Shown piece by piece: positions 6,244 to 14,639 of a stretch of DNA of 64,000 bases. The stretch is from Mycolicibacterium komossense. GTDB lineage: Bacteria; Actinomycetota; Actinomycetes; Mycobacteriales; Mycobacteriaceae. Location of the stretch: positions 124,001 to 188,000 of the forward strand of contig NZ_JACKTY010000030.1 of the NCBI RefSeq assembly GCF_025822605.1, read 5' to 3'. The number at the start of each line of letters is the position of its first letter. The stretch's first letter is position 1. The position numbers and the translations under genes are program-made. The notes beneath the pieces are model-generated. The model had not been told where the DNA came from and made no database searches. It saw only the letters and a program-made list of their open reading frames with translations.

Positions 6244-7062
6244 CTAGCGCAGTTCGGCGATTACTTTCGCGAAGTAGTCGACGTGGTTATCCTGCACCGT
6301 GAAATAGGTCAGGCCGTACTTCTCCCGTAGGTGGCGCAATTTGTCAGCGCCATCGCGAGGCGTTCCCGACAGCACGCTGGGCAACGCCAGCATCTGGTCG
6401 TCGGATAGCTGCGTCGCATGCCGGCGGGTCAACCTCAGATCGGGGATGCCTGAGCCGTCGTCGGAGGGTGCTGCGGTGATGGCAATGTTGAGTTCGAGTG
6501 CGTCGAAGCGTTCGCCGGCGGCGGCGCGGACAAAGTCGATCCGCTCGGCCAGCGGGTCAGCCACCGCCTTCCCCGACCCCGTCAGCCCGATGATCGCCGC
6601 GTAGCGCGCCGCGATCGTCAACACCCGGTCGCCGTTACCGGCGATCAGGATGGGCAGCGAGCTGTGCCGCTCGCTGAAGTAGCGAGTGACATGTTCGAGG
6701 TGATCGACGCGCTCGCCGGCGCTCGGGAACGGCAGTTCGGCCGCCTCGAACTCCTCCTGGACATAACCCGCCCCCAATCCGAGGTCGAAACGGCCGTCGC
6801 TGACCAGGTCGAGGTCGACGGCGTCGCGGGCCAGCAGAGCCGGTTTGTAGAAGCCCGCGTTGAGGACGAAAGTGCCCAGCCGCATCGTCGAGGTCACCTG
6901 CGCGGCAGCCGCCAACACCGGAAACGGTGCGGGTGCGCCCAGATGGTCGGGAACGTGGAGCACGTCGAAGCCGAGATCTTCGAAATGCCGTGCAGTGTCC
7001 TGAAGCCAGGTGCGGGACTTGACTGATCTGATCCCGACTCCGAAGCGGAGATTGTTGCTCAT
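6244..7062 (-). CDS. LLM-class F420-dependent oxidoreductase
   Basis: 272 residues from ATG 7062 (MSNNLRFGVGI). Luciferase-like monooxygenase fold: an N-terminal LRFGVGI strand, FDVLHVPDHLGAPAPF, MRLGTFVLNAGFYKPALLARDAVDLDLVSDGRFDLGLGAGY (the hallmark G-R-x-x-LGxGaG region), and ERHSSLPILIAGNGDRVL. Mycobacterial members of this TIGR03621-like group use deazaflavin F420 rather than FMN, acting on unknown substrates. It sits alone between two csbD genes that point the other way. The 5' end overlaps nothing, and csbD copy 2 starts 61 bases upstream on the other strand, so the two share a divergent promoter region. Confidence 0.85.
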   Translation of the reverse strand: MSNNLRFGVGIRSVKSRTWLQDTARHFEDLGFDVLHVPDHLGAPAPFPVLAAAAQVTSTMRLGTFVLNAGFYKPALLARDAVDLDLVSDGRFDLGLGAGYVQEEFEAAELPFPSAGERVDHLEHVTRYFSERHSSLPILIAGNGDRVLTIAARYAAIIGLTGSGKAVADPLAERIDFVRAAAGERFDALELNIAITAAPSDDGSGIPDLRLTRRHATQLSDDQMLALPSVLSGTPRDGADKLRHLREKYGLTYFTVQDNHVDYFAKVIAELR

Positions 7063-7123
7063 TGACCCCGATGCTACGACTGCCGATGTTTGGGTGACAG
7101 CGGATCGGTCAACACAACTTTCC

Positions 7124-7297
7124 ATGAGCGCATTAGACAAGGCAAAGAACGCAATCGACGACGTCTCAGGCAAGGCCAAGGAGGCTGTTGGCAAGGCCAC
7201 CGGCGATCACAAGACCGAAAACGAAGGCAAGGGTGATCAGGCGAAGTCTGATCTCAAGAACGCTGGCGAGAAGGTGAAAGACGCCTTCAAGCACTGA
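7124..7297 (+). CDS. CsbD-family stress protein (copy 2)
   Basis: 57 residues, MSALDKAKNAIDDVSGK start, GEKVKDAFKH end. The same length and framework as copy 1 at 6015, with conserved TG-H/N-x-x-T-x-NEGK and GDQAK-x-DLKN segments. Soluble general-stress family of unknown mechanism. It is divergent from the LLM gene and is followed after 18 bases by a strong perfect terminator hairpin. Confidence 0.9.
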   Translation: MSALDKAKNAIDDVSGKAKEAVGKATGDHKTENEGKGDQAKSDLKNAGEKVKDAFKH

Positions 7298-7315
7298 ACC
7301 GGACCAACCTCCCAC

Positions 7316-7356
7316 AGTGGGGGTCGACGAGGAGTATCTCCTCGTCGACCCCCACT
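7316..7356. terminator. Perfect 19-base inverted repeat with a 3-base loop
   Basis: The arm AGTGGGGGTCGACGAGGAG (7316-7334), loop TAT and exact complement (7338-7356). It lies between the converging csbD and rskA genes and works in either direction. It lacks a T-run, as is common for mycobacterial terminators. Confidence 0.85.
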
Positions 7357-7402
7357 CTGGCGCTCCGGTACAGAAGAAACCCCGAGGCCGCCGCGGCGAC
7401 GA

Positions 7403-8146
7403 TCAGGTGATGGGCAGCTTGGCGAAGACCGCACCGGTCGGCTGCGGTGAGCCATTGCCCGGTTCGACGGTGAACGCCAGCGCGGTGGAATCGCCGAGAT
7501 CCGGCAGCACCGCCGTGGTCGACGGCGCAACCGCCTTCGCGTCCATCACGCCGGCCGAGGTCACACCCTTGTCGTTGACCAGCCACATCTGGTACACCGT
7601 GCCCGCCGTCGGTGGCGCGACATTGTTCATCACCAGCACGCCGGCATTGCGGTCGTGGGAGAACACCAGCGTGGCCTGGCCCCCGGTTGGGATGTCGCCG
7701 GTAATGGTGCGCACGTCGGGGGCGGAGAAGATCTCCTGCGCGGTCGACGCGGTCGGTGCCGACGGCCGGACCGCGACACCCACACCGACCGCACCCAAAC
7801 CGATGACCAGGGCCGCGGCCACCGCGATCAGTCCGCGTTGGCGGCCAGCGCCAGCGGTGCGGCCCGCAGGCAGCACAGTGACGTTGTCGGCCGCGACTGC
7901 CGCGAGGACGCGCTCACGCAGCTGTACCGGGGGTTCCAGTGCCGTCACGGCGGCGACGGCGGCCATGGCCTCCCGAATCGCCCTGACCTCGTCGAAGAAG
8001 GTGTCGGCGGTGAACGGACGGGCGGCGGCGACGCGAGCCTCGATATCGTCGCGTTCGTCATCGGACACGGCGTGCAGCGCGTAAGGAGTGGCGAGATCGA
8101 TCAGGTCGTTATCGATGGGGCCGGTGGGGTCCACAGCAGAAGTCAT
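7403..8146 (-). CDS. rskA: Anti-sigma-K factor RskA
   Basis: 247 residues. N-terminal cytosolic zinc-less anti-sigma domain (DLATPYALHAVSDDERDDIEA to about 95), a membrane segment around 106-127 (LIAVAAALVIGLGAVGVGVA), and an extracytoplasmic RskA domain with VYQMWLVNDKG and FTVEPGNGSPQPTG. It binds and silences SigK at the membrane; regulated proteolysis frees the sigma factor. Start overlaps the sigK stop by 4 bases (ATGA), so the two are translationally coupled. It is the last gene of the six-gene operon and ends before the 19-base terminator. Matches the Rv0444c arrangement of M. tuberculosis. Confidence 0.93.
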   Translation of the reverse strand: MTSAVDPTGPIDNDLIDLATPYALHAVSDDERDDIEARVAAARPFTADTFFDEVRAIREAMAAVAAVTALEPPVQLRERVLAAVAADNVTVLPAGRTAGAGRQRGLIAVAAALVIGLGAVGVGVAVRPSAPTASTAQEIFSAPDVRTITGDIPTGGQATLVFSHDRNAGVLVMNNVAPPTAGTVYQMWLVNDKGVTSAGVMDAKAVAPSTTAVLPDLGDSTALAFTVEPGNGSPQPTGAVFAKLPIT

Positions 8147-8766
8147 GGCATCCCCAGACAGTTGCGTAGGCCGCGGAGGGCATCACGCATCCGCGATTTG
8201 ATGGTCGCCAGATTGGCCGTGAGCCGCTCGGATACCTGGACATAGGTCAGACCGTCGTAATAGGCCAGCTGAACGCACTCCCGCTGCAGGTCGGTGAGGC
8301 TGTCCAGGCAGTCGACCACCTGTCGGCTTTCGTCGAGTCGGATCACCGAATCGCTGACCTGGTCGGTCGGCGTCTCGACTGTCGAGGCGCCGTAGCGGGA
8401 TTCCCGGTTGCTGGCCGCCTGCTCACTGCGCACCCGATCGACGGCACGACGGTGAGCCAGTGTCATCAGCCAGGCCAGAGCGGACCCCGACGCTGGGTCG
8501 AACGTCCCGGCGGAACGCCAAACCTGCAGGTAGACCTCCTGCGTGGTCTCCTCGCTGTACCCCTGATCGCGCAGCACCCTGGTCACCAGTCCAAAGACCC
8601 GAGCCCGGGTGCTGTCGTAGAAAGTGGCGAACGCATCGGCGTCGCGCCGAGCCACCCGGCGCAACAGTGCGTCGAGGTCCGCGCTCAACGTCGTGAGCCA
8701 GTCTGTGAGCCTTCCATCGAGCGGTAGCCTAACCGTCGATACGGCGTTCACGGTCACGCTATCCAC
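8143..8766 (-). CDS. sigK: ECF RNA polymerase sigma factor SigK
   Basis: 207 residues from GTG 8766. Region 2 (DADAFATFYDSTRARVFGLVTRVLRD, GYSEETTQEVYLQVWR) and region 4 (LQRECVQLAYYDGLTYVQVSERL, ATIKSRMRDALRGLR) are complete. The linker QAASNRESRYG and the end RNCLG are characteristic of mycobacterial SigK. It overlaps the DUF1295 gene by 8 bases and rskA by 4. In M. tuberculosis SigK drives the antigens MPT70/MPT83 and its own operon; those antigen genes are not in this window. A GTG a few codons in would also work. Confidence 0.93.
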   Translation of the reverse strand: MDSVTVNAVSTVRLPLDGRLTDWLTTLSADLDALLRRVARRDADAFATFYDSTRARVFGLVTRVLRDQGYSEETTQEVYLQVWRSAGTFDPASGSALAWLMTLAHRRAVDRVRSEQAASNRESRYGASTVETPTDQVSDSVIRLDESRQVVDCLDSLTDLQRECVQLAYYDGLTYVQVSERLTANLATIKSRMRDALRGLRNCLGMP

Positions 8767-9550
8767 TATCTGCGTGTGCTTTGGGTGGCCGCGGTATGAA
8801 AAATGATGTGCGGGAACAGTATTCGCGGAACCCGGGTCGATCGGTCATGATCTTCTCGGTCGGCCTGGCGCCGGTCGCGTATACCAGGAAGTACGTCATC
8901 AGCGCAGGTGAGAGAACCGTCGCCAGCGAGGGCCAGCCGTAGAGCGCAACCAGCCAGATGCCCCACCACACGCACGCGTCGCCGAAGTAGTTGGGGTGTC
9001 GTGTCCAGGACCACAATCCGCGGTCCATGATGACGCCTTTGTGCGCCGGATCGGCTTTGAACACCTTCAGTTGGTGGTCCCCGATGGCCTCGAAGGCGAC
9101 GCCGAGCACCCAGATCGCGACACCGATTCCGAGCACGGGCAGCAGCGCGGCCGGGGTCGGGCCCCCGGCAGCGGACACCTGCAACGGCAGCGAGACGAAC
9201 CACATGGCGACGGCTTGCGTGCCGAAGATCTTCTTCGCCACGTTCGCGACCGAGAAATCGTCGTGCAGCAAGTTGGCGTACCGAGGGTCCTCGCCCTTGC
9301 CCGCCGACTTGCCGTGCATGTGCCAGGCCAGTCGTAGACCCCACACAGCCACCAGGGCGAAGAGCACCAGCCGGCGCAGCACGTCGCCGGTCCCCACGGC
9401 GGCAGCCACCGCGGCCACCACGACCAAACCCAGGCCCCACGTCACGTCGACGACGTTGTAACGCCCGATGTGGCGGCCGATCGCGAATGTCACCGCGAAG
9501 ACCACCACAATGGCGGCCAGCGAGGCGGCGGAAACCACGAGCAGATTCAC
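8759..9550 (-). CDS. DUF1295 membrane protein (steroid 5-alpha-reductase/ICMT-like fold)
   Basis: 263 residues from GTG 9550 (VNLLVVSAAS). About six to seven membrane segments. The diagnostic C-terminal part is LWSWTRHPNYFGDACVWWG followed by YATGARPTEKIM and PGFREYCSRTSFFIPRPPK, as in DUF1295 proteins. The fold is shared with NADPH-dependent steroid reductases and isoprenylcysteine methyltransferases. Corresponds to Rv0446c. Start overlaps the UfaA1-like stop as GTGA. Because it always travels with the methyltransferase, a reductase role on the modified lipid is reasonable but unproven. Confidence 0.88.
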   Translation of the reverse strand: MNLLVVSAASLAAIVVVFAVTFAIGRHIGRYNVVDVTWGLGLVVVAAVAAAVGTGDVLRRLVLFALVAVWGLRLAWHMHGKSAGKGEDPRYANLLHDDFSVANVAKKIFGTQAVAMWFVSLPLQVSAAGGPTPAALLPVLGIGVAIWVLGVAFEAIGDHQLKVFKADPAHKGVIMDRGLWSWTRHPNYFGDACVWWGIWLVALYGWPSLATVLSPALMTYFLVYATGARPTEKIMTDRPGFREYCSRTSFFIPRPPKAHADSG

Positions 9551-10821
9551 CAGCGACCTCCCGTCGGGGCGAAGGTCCACTGGTACACGTCGAGATACCC
9601 GGAGCGGAAGCCGGCTTCCGAATACGCCAGATAGAGTTCCCACATCCGGTGGAAGACGTCGTCAAAACCCAACGCCGACAAGCTGTTTCGGCGCTCGACG
9701 AAGCGTTCGCGCCACAATCTCAAGGTCTCGGCGTAGTGCCCGCCAAGGGCGAACATGTCGACGGTCCGCAACGAGGTGTGCCGTTCGGTGAGGCCGAGAA
9801 TGGCTTCGGTGGACGGCAACAGACCACCGGGGAAAATGTACTTCTGAATCCAGGTATGGGTGTTGCGACTGGCCAGCATCCGCGAATGCGGCATCGTGAT
9901 GGCCTGGATCGCCACCCGGCCACCCGGGGTGACCAGGGTGTCGAGGGTCTTGAAATATGTTGGCCAGAAGGCATATCCGACCGCCTCGATCATCTCGATG
10001 GAGATGACGGCGTCGTAGCGACCTTCCACGTCGCGGTAGTCGCACAGGTCGATGTCGACGCGGTCGGATAGTCCCGCCGCCACCACCCGTTCGGTCGCGA
10101 GCCGCTGCTGCTCGGTCGAGAGGGTCACCGACCGGATGTGCGCACCGCGCTCGGCGGCCCGCAGACACAGCTCACCCCAGCCGGTGCCGATCTCCAGTAC
10201 CCGGCTGCCCGGGCCGACGTTCGCACAGTCCAGCAGCCGGTCGATCTTGCGGCGCTGGGCATCGCCGAGCTGCTGGGCAGTGGCGGGCAGCTGGTCGAAC
10301 AGCGCGCTGGAGTAGGTCATCGTCTCGTCGAGGAACTCGGCGAACAGCTCATTGGACAGGTCGTAGTGCTCGGCGATGTTGCGGCGGGCCTGATCGCGGC
10401 TGTTGTGCTGGGTCCGGGGCTGGCGCGCCAGCGCGATCGGGCGCATCCGCTGCAGCGTGCGGGGGACCAGATCGGCGACGGAGGTGGCGAATGCCGTTAG
10501 GACGCCCGCGAGATCGTCGGACGTCCACTCGCCGGCCATGTAGGACTCGCCGAAACCGATCAGACCGGTGTGGCCGATCCGGCGGGCCAGGCGAGCGGGG
10601 TCGTGCAACACCAAGGTGGGCAGGGTCGGGTCGGCAGCGCCGATAACCGACCCGTCCGGGTAGGCCAGCCGCAGCGGCAGCCGCTCGGCGGCGCGATGCA
10701 GCAGGCTGGTCGCCACTTTCGCGGACAAGGCCGCAATGGGTCCGGCGGGCACCTTGGCGACACCCGGCCAGCGGGTGGCATCGATGGTGCCGGCCTGGGT
10801 TGCGGTGGTGTCGAGGCTCAC
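9547..10821 (-). CDS. ufaA1: Cyclopropane-fatty-acid-synthase-type methyltransferase (UfaA1-like)
   Basis: 424 residues from GTG 10821. The S-adenosylmethionine motif VLEIGTGWGELCLRAAERG, the NIAEHYDLSNELFAEFLDETMTYSSALF helix pair and ITMPHSRM/IQKYIFPGG are hallmarks of the CFA synthase family. It transfers a methylene or methyl carbon to the double bond of phospholipid-bound unsaturated acyl chains. The M. tuberculosis equivalent Rv0447c has been linked to tuberculostearic (10-methylstearic) acid formation. The FAD oxidoreductase and DUF1365/DUF1295 neighbours could supply the reduction. GTGA overlaps at both ends show tight coupling. Confidence 0.9.
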   Translation of the reverse strand: MSLDTTATQAGTIDATRWPGVAKVPAGPIAALSAKVATSLLHRAAERLPLRLAYPDGSVIGAADPTLPTLVLHDPARLARRIGHTGLIGFGESYMAGEWTSDDLAGVLTAFATSVADLVPRTLQRMRPIALARQPRTQHNSRDQARRNIAEHYDLSNELFAEFLDETMTYSSALFDQLPATAQQLGDAQRRKIDRLLDCANVGPGSRVLEIGTGWGELCLRAAERGAHIRSVTLSTEQQRLATERVVAAGLSDRVDIDLCDYRDVEGRYDAVISIEMIEAVGYAFWPTYFKTLDTLVTPGGRVAIQAITMPHSRMLASRNTHTWIQKYIFPGGLLPSTEAILGLTERHTSLRTVDMFALGGHYAETLRLWRERFVERRNSLSALGFDDVFHRMWELYLAYSEAGFRSGYLDVYQWTFAPTGGRW

Positions 10822-11603
10822 GTGAGGTTCACTTTCTCGTGCTCGGCCGGCAGCTGCGCTATGGCTGGCTCGGAGGCCAATGGGCATGAAGCTTCGCGCG
10901 GCACCAACGGCACGCGACGCAGCCAGAGCGTGATTCCCTGAACGCGGATTCCCAACGCGCCCATCAGGGGAGCGACCGGGGCGACGAATTGCATCCGGGC
11001 GACCGAAGCGGAACCGGCTTTGAGTCGTTTACCGCGCAGTGTCGCCACGAACGCGGGCTGATTCTCGCGGTGCAGTGAGATCGTCACGTCGAGGTCCGCC
11101 GCCGGTCGCGGGGCCCGCACCAGGTAGTAGCCGTCCACCTCGTTGAACGGTGACACATAGAGCTTTTTCGTGACCATCACCGCGCGGCTCTCGTCCGGCG
11201 GTAACAGGTAGGCATGCCGGCCCCCGTAGGTGTTGTGCACCTCGGCGACCACGGCCCGCAACGTGCCCTCGGCATCGTGGCACCAGAAGATGCTCAACGG
11301 GTTGAACACGTAGCCAAGCACTCTGGCCTGCATCAGCGCCGTGATCTGGCCACCGGGTAGCTCGATGCCGTGGCCGGCCAGGAAGGCGTCCACCCGGCTG
11401 CGCAGCGTGTCCGGGCCGCCGGAGTCGCACGGGTGCAGGTGATCGCGTGCCTCGAATCTGGCGAACGGCCGCAGCCATGCAGGCAGCTCGGGCAGATGGT
11501 CGATGTCGACGTACCAGCTGTAGCTCTTGTGCTCGAAGTAGTGATGCACCGGCGCGCGACGAAGATGGGTGATCCGGGTGCGGTAGATCGCGGGTGCGTT
11601 CAT
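10818..11603 (-). CDS. DUF1365 protein
   Basis: 261 residues. Typical DUF1365 marks: IYRTRITHLRRAPVHHYFEHKSYSWYVDID at the start, YVFNPLSIFWCHD, VVAEVHNTYGGRHAYLL, KKLYVSPFNEVDGYYLVRAP and VTISLHREN. Enzymatic role is unknown; in many bacteria it is fused to or next to a CFA-type methyltransferase and an amine-oxidase-like flavoprotein, as here. Start overlaps the stop of the upstream flavoprotein gene (ATGA). Matches Rv0448c. Confidence 0.9.
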   Translation of the reverse strand: MNAPAIYRTRITHLRRAPVHHYFEHKSYSWYVDIDHLPELPAWLRPFARFEARDHLHPCDSGGPDTLRSRVDAFLAGHGIELPGGQITALMQARVLGYVFNPLSIFWCHDAEGTLRAVVAEVHNTYGGRHAYLLPPDESRAVMVTKKLYVSPFNEVDGYYLVRAPRPAADLDVTISLHRENQPAFVATLRGKRLKAGSASVARMQFVAPVAPLMGALGIRVQGITLWLRRVPLVPREASCPLASEPAIAQLPAEHEKVNLT

Positions 11604-12916
11604 GCGGTCACCGTCTCCCGGCCGTGTTGCGTGACCGGCCAGTCCGCCCCGAGATGCTGCGCCGCCCGCAGACCCGACGCGGCGCCGTCTTCATGGAATC
11701 CCCACCCGTGATAGGCGCCCGCATAGACAATGCGGTCGTCGTTCAGGGTTGGCAGAAGTCGCTGCGCGGCAACAGATTCCGGCGTGTACAGCGGATGGTG
11801 GTAGGTCATTTCGGCCAGTACCGCCCCCGGGTCGACCCGGTCGTGTCCACCCAGCGTGACCAGGAATCGGAACGGACCCGTCAGGCGCATGAGGCGGGTG
11901 ACGTCGTAGGTCACCAGCACGTCGTTGCTGTGGTCGTGACCGGGCGGGATCAGATAGTTCCACGACGCCCGTGCCCGTTGATGCCGGGGCAGGACCGACT
12001 CGTCGGTGTGCAACTGGGCGCGGTTGGTCGAGTACGGCAACGCGGAAAGCACGGACCGTTCGGCGTCGGTGGGGTGGGTCAGCATGGTCAGTGCCTGATC
12101 GGGGTGGGTGGCGATCACGGCGGCATCGAACTCCTGTGTGCCGCCGTCGAGGGTGGTGATCTGCACACCGTCGGATACCCGCTGCACAGCTCCGACACCC
12201 GACCCGGCCCGAACTTCGTGGAGCTGCTCGGCGATGGCGTTGACGTAGGTGGCCGAGCCGCCGACGACGGTGCGCCAGGTCGGTGAGCCGAACACCGAGA
12301 GCATGCCGTGGTGCTCGAGGAAGACGAACAGGTAGCGGGCGGGGTAGTTCAGGGCGGCATCGGCGGCGCAGGACCACACCGCGGCGACCAGTGGGGTCAG
12401 GAAGTTCTCGACGAAATACGGCGAGAAGCCTTGCCGGGCAACGAATGCGCCGATCGTCTCGAGGTCGTCGTCGGCTTCGTCGGTGGAGTGCAGCAGCCGG
12501 GTCGCAGCCCGGTGGAACCTGGTGACTTCGCCCAGCATCCGTAGATACCGGGGGCGGGCGAGGTTGGCCGGTGACGGGAACAGGCCGCCGATGCCGCGGG
12601 CCCCGGCGTACTCGAGGTCTCCGTACTTGTGACCCCTGGCCGATACCGACATCGACATGTCGGTATCTCGGGTGGCCACCCCCAGCTCCGCGAACAGTCG
12701 GCACAGTGTGGGGTAGGTGCGGTCGTTGTGAACCAGAAATGCGGAGTCGACGCCAACGGTGTTGCCGGTCCCGTCGTCGAGGAAGTGGGTGTGGGCGTGG
12801 CCGCCAAGTCGGTGGTCTGCCTCGTAGAGCGTGACCCGGTCGTGGTTGGACAGCAGGTGCGCGGCGGTCAGACCCGCCACCCCGCTGCCGACGACGGCGA
12901 TCGACCGTCCGCTCAT
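11600..12916 (-). CDS. NAD(P)/FAD amine-oxidase-family oxidoreductase
   Basis: 438 residues from ATG 12916, with AAGGAA 7 bases upstream. Rossmann motif AVVGSGVAGLTAAHLLSNHD and the DRVTLYEADHRLGGHAHTH extension mark the amine-oxidase/phytoene-desaturase flavoprotein superfamily. VAVVWSCAAD and FGSPTWRTVVGGSATYVNAI are also typical of the Rv0449c group. First gene of the sigK operon. A longer in-frame reading extends upstream to 14194, but that is antisense to the amidohydrolase and is rejected. Probably oxidises or reduces the acyl chain handled by the UfaA1-like enzyme. A SigK-like promoter lies directly in front. Confidence 0.9.
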   Translation of the reverse strand: MSGRSIAVVGSGVAGLTAAHLLSNHDRVTLYEADHRLGGHAHTHFLDDGTGNTVGVDSAFLVHNDRTYPTLCRLFAELGVATRDTDMSMSVSARGHKYGDLEYAGARGIGGLFPSPANLARPRYLRMLGEVTRFHRAATRLLHSTDEADDDLETIGAFVARQGFSPYFVENFLTPLVAAVWSCAADAALNYPARYLFVFLEHHGMLSVFGSPTWRTVVGGSATYVNAIAEQLHEVRAGSGVGAVQRVSDGVQITTLDGGTQEFDAAVIATHPDQALTMLTHPTDAERSVLSALPYSTNRAQLHTDESVLPRHQRARASWNYLIPPGHDHSNDVLVTYDVTRLMRLTGPFRFLVTLGGHDRVDPGAVLAEMTYHHPLYTPESVAAQRLLPTLNDDRIVYAGAYHGWGFHEDGAASGLRAAQHLGADWPVTQHGRETVTA

Positions 12917-12938
12917 CTGTGTTCCTTGCACACTCTGA

Positions 12939-12965
12939 ATTCGGAGCCGGTGATCCGCCGGATGG
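12939..12965 (-). promoter_or_regulatory. Candidate SigK promoter of the operon
   Basis: On the minus strand CCATCC (12965-12960) is followed after 15 bases by CCGAAT (12944-12939), about 23 bases before the ATG at 12916. Published mycobacterial SigK promoters use CCATCC and CCGAAT hexamers, so the operon containing sigK is likely self-activated. The spacer is short for an ECF promoter; this is a sequence match, not a mapped start. Confidence 0.6.
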
Positions 12966-13012
12966 GTGACCTCCGGCGCGAGAGTCGATGGCCTTCTCGT
13001 TAACGTTGGCCC

Positions 13013-14629
13013 ATGACAACGACGATATTCGACGGCGGCACGATCTGGACCGGAACGGGCACGACCAGCGACGCGCTCCTGGTGGTGGACGGCCTGATCG
13101 CTGCGCTCGGAGCAGAGGCACGCCGGGCCGCCGACGATGCGACGCAGCGGGTTGACCTGGCCGGCGGATTCCTGCTCCCGTCCTTCGGTGATGGCCACGC
13201 CCATCCGCTGCCGGGCGGGTTGGAGGCGGTGGGCCCCCTGGTGCGGCCGTGCACGTCGGTCGCGGAGATCGTCGAAACGGTGCGCGCCTACGCGGAGAGC
13301 CACCCCGACGAGGAGTGGATCACCGGCGCGTCCTACGACGGCAGCCTCGCACCGGGCGGCCTGTTCGATGCGCGGTGGCTGGACGAGGCAGTGCCGGATC
13401 GCCCGGTAGTTCTGCGGGCCTGGGATTACCACACCGTGTGGTGCAACTCGGAAGCCTTGCGCCGCTGCGGTATTGACGCCGATACCCCGGATCCCGTGCT
13501 GGGCGAGATCGTGCACCGCGAGGATGGCTCTGTGCTGGGCACCCTGCGGGAATGGGGTGCGGTCGATCTCGCGCTGAACGCGGCCGGACCACGACCTCTG
13601 GACGTCCGGGTCGGCGCCCTGCGCACGGCGGCGCAGTACTACCTGGCGCGCGGGGTGACCTGGGTGCAGGACGCCTGGGTCAACGCCGAGGACGTCGAGG
13701 TCTACCTCGAGGCGGCCCGCCAAGATGCGCTCGATATCCGCTTCAACCTGGCGTTCTACGCTGACCCCCGCTATTTCGACGAGCAGGTCGCGACGTTCGC
13801 CGATGCCCGGCAGCGGGTGCTCGACGCCGCATCGCCACTGCTGACCGCGAACACCGTGAAGTTTTTCGCCGACGGGGTGGTGGAGAACGAGACGGGCGCA
13901 CTGCTGGCGCCGTACTGTTCGGGTCTGCACAGCCACGGCATGCAGGTGTGGGAAGGCGACAGCCTGGCCCAGGCCGCGCGCCGGGTCGACGAACTCGGCT
14001 TCCAGATCCACATCCACGCGATCGGTGATGCCGCCGCCCGGCAGGCCCTGGACGCCATCGAGTACGCGATCACGTCGAACGGGCCGCGAGATCGCCGCCC
14101 GGTGATCGCCCACGCACAGCTGGTCGACGACGCCGACCTCGACCGGTTCGCCGCGCTCGGTGTCACCGCCAACATGCAGCCGCTGTGGGCGCAACTGGAT
14201 GCGCTGATGAACGTGCTGACCGTGCCGCGTCTCGGGCCCGAACGCTCGGCCAAGCAGTACCGGATGAACACCATCGATGCTGCCGGCGCACTGTCGTTCG
14301 GCTCGGACTGGCCGGTGTCCTCCGGCGCGCCGCTCGACGGTATCGCTGTCGCGGTGTCCCGGCGCACGTCAGAGGGGGAACCCGAGGGCGGCTGGACGCC
14401 CGAGGAGATCCTGACGATGGAACGAGCGCTGACGGCCTATACGAACGGAGTGGCCAGACAGGCATTCGCGGGACAGGCGGGCCCGTCGTGGGGCACGATC
14501 GTCCCCGGCGCCAGCGCGGATCTGGTCTGGCTCAGTGCTGATCCGCGTGAAACGCCTGCACTTGACGTGCCCAGAATCGAGGTTCGAGGAACCTTCCTTC
14601 AGGGGGCACGGGTGCACCCCGCTAGTTGA
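13013..14629 (+). CDS. YtcJ-type amidohydrolase
   Basis: 538 residues, normal length for the family. Metal-binding amidohydrolase: SFGDGHAHPLPGG (the HxH in the first strand), FFADGVVENETGALL, QIHIHAIGDAAARQALD (two His), PVIAHAQLVD, ITANMQPLW-like segment and SFGSDWPVSSGAPL (last Asp). YtcJ-like enzymes hydrolyse amide or ring bonds of small molecules and the substrate varies. It is divergent from the sigK operon, with about 96 bases between starts. The permease gene follows after 10 bases, so the enzyme probably acts on something that the permease imports. Confidence 0.9.
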   Translation: MTTTIFDGGTIWTGTGTTSDALLVVDGLIAALGAEARRAADDATQRVDLAGGFLLPSFGDGHAHPLPGGLEAVGPLVRPCTSVAEIVETVRAYAESHPDEEWITGASYDGSLAPGGLFDARWLDEAVPDRPVVLRAWDYHTVWCNSEALRRCGIDADTPDPVLGEIVHREDGSVLGTLREWGAVDLALNAAGPRPLDVRVGALRTAAQYYLARGVTWVQDAWVNAEDVEVYLEAARQDALDIRFNLAFYADPRYFDEQVATFADARQRVLDAASPLLTANTVKFFADGVVENETGALLAPYCSGLHSHGMQVWEGDSLAQAARRVDELGFQIHIHAIGDAAARQALDAIEYAITSNGPRDRRPVIAHAQLVDDADLDRFAALGVTANMQPLWAQLDALMNVLTVPRLGPERSAKQYRMNTIDAAGALSFGSDWPVSSGAPLDGIAVAVSRRTSEGEPEGGWTPEEILTMERALTAYTNGVARQAFAGQAGPSWGTIVPGASADLVWLSADPRETPALDVPRIEVRGTFLQGARVHPAS

Positions 14630-14639
14630 GAGGAACGAG

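Noticed and set aside
12917..14194. Long N-terminal extension of the amine oxidase
   Set aside because: Runs antisense to the amidohydrolase and is low-complexity Arg/Val; the ATG at 12916 has a proper ribosome binding site.
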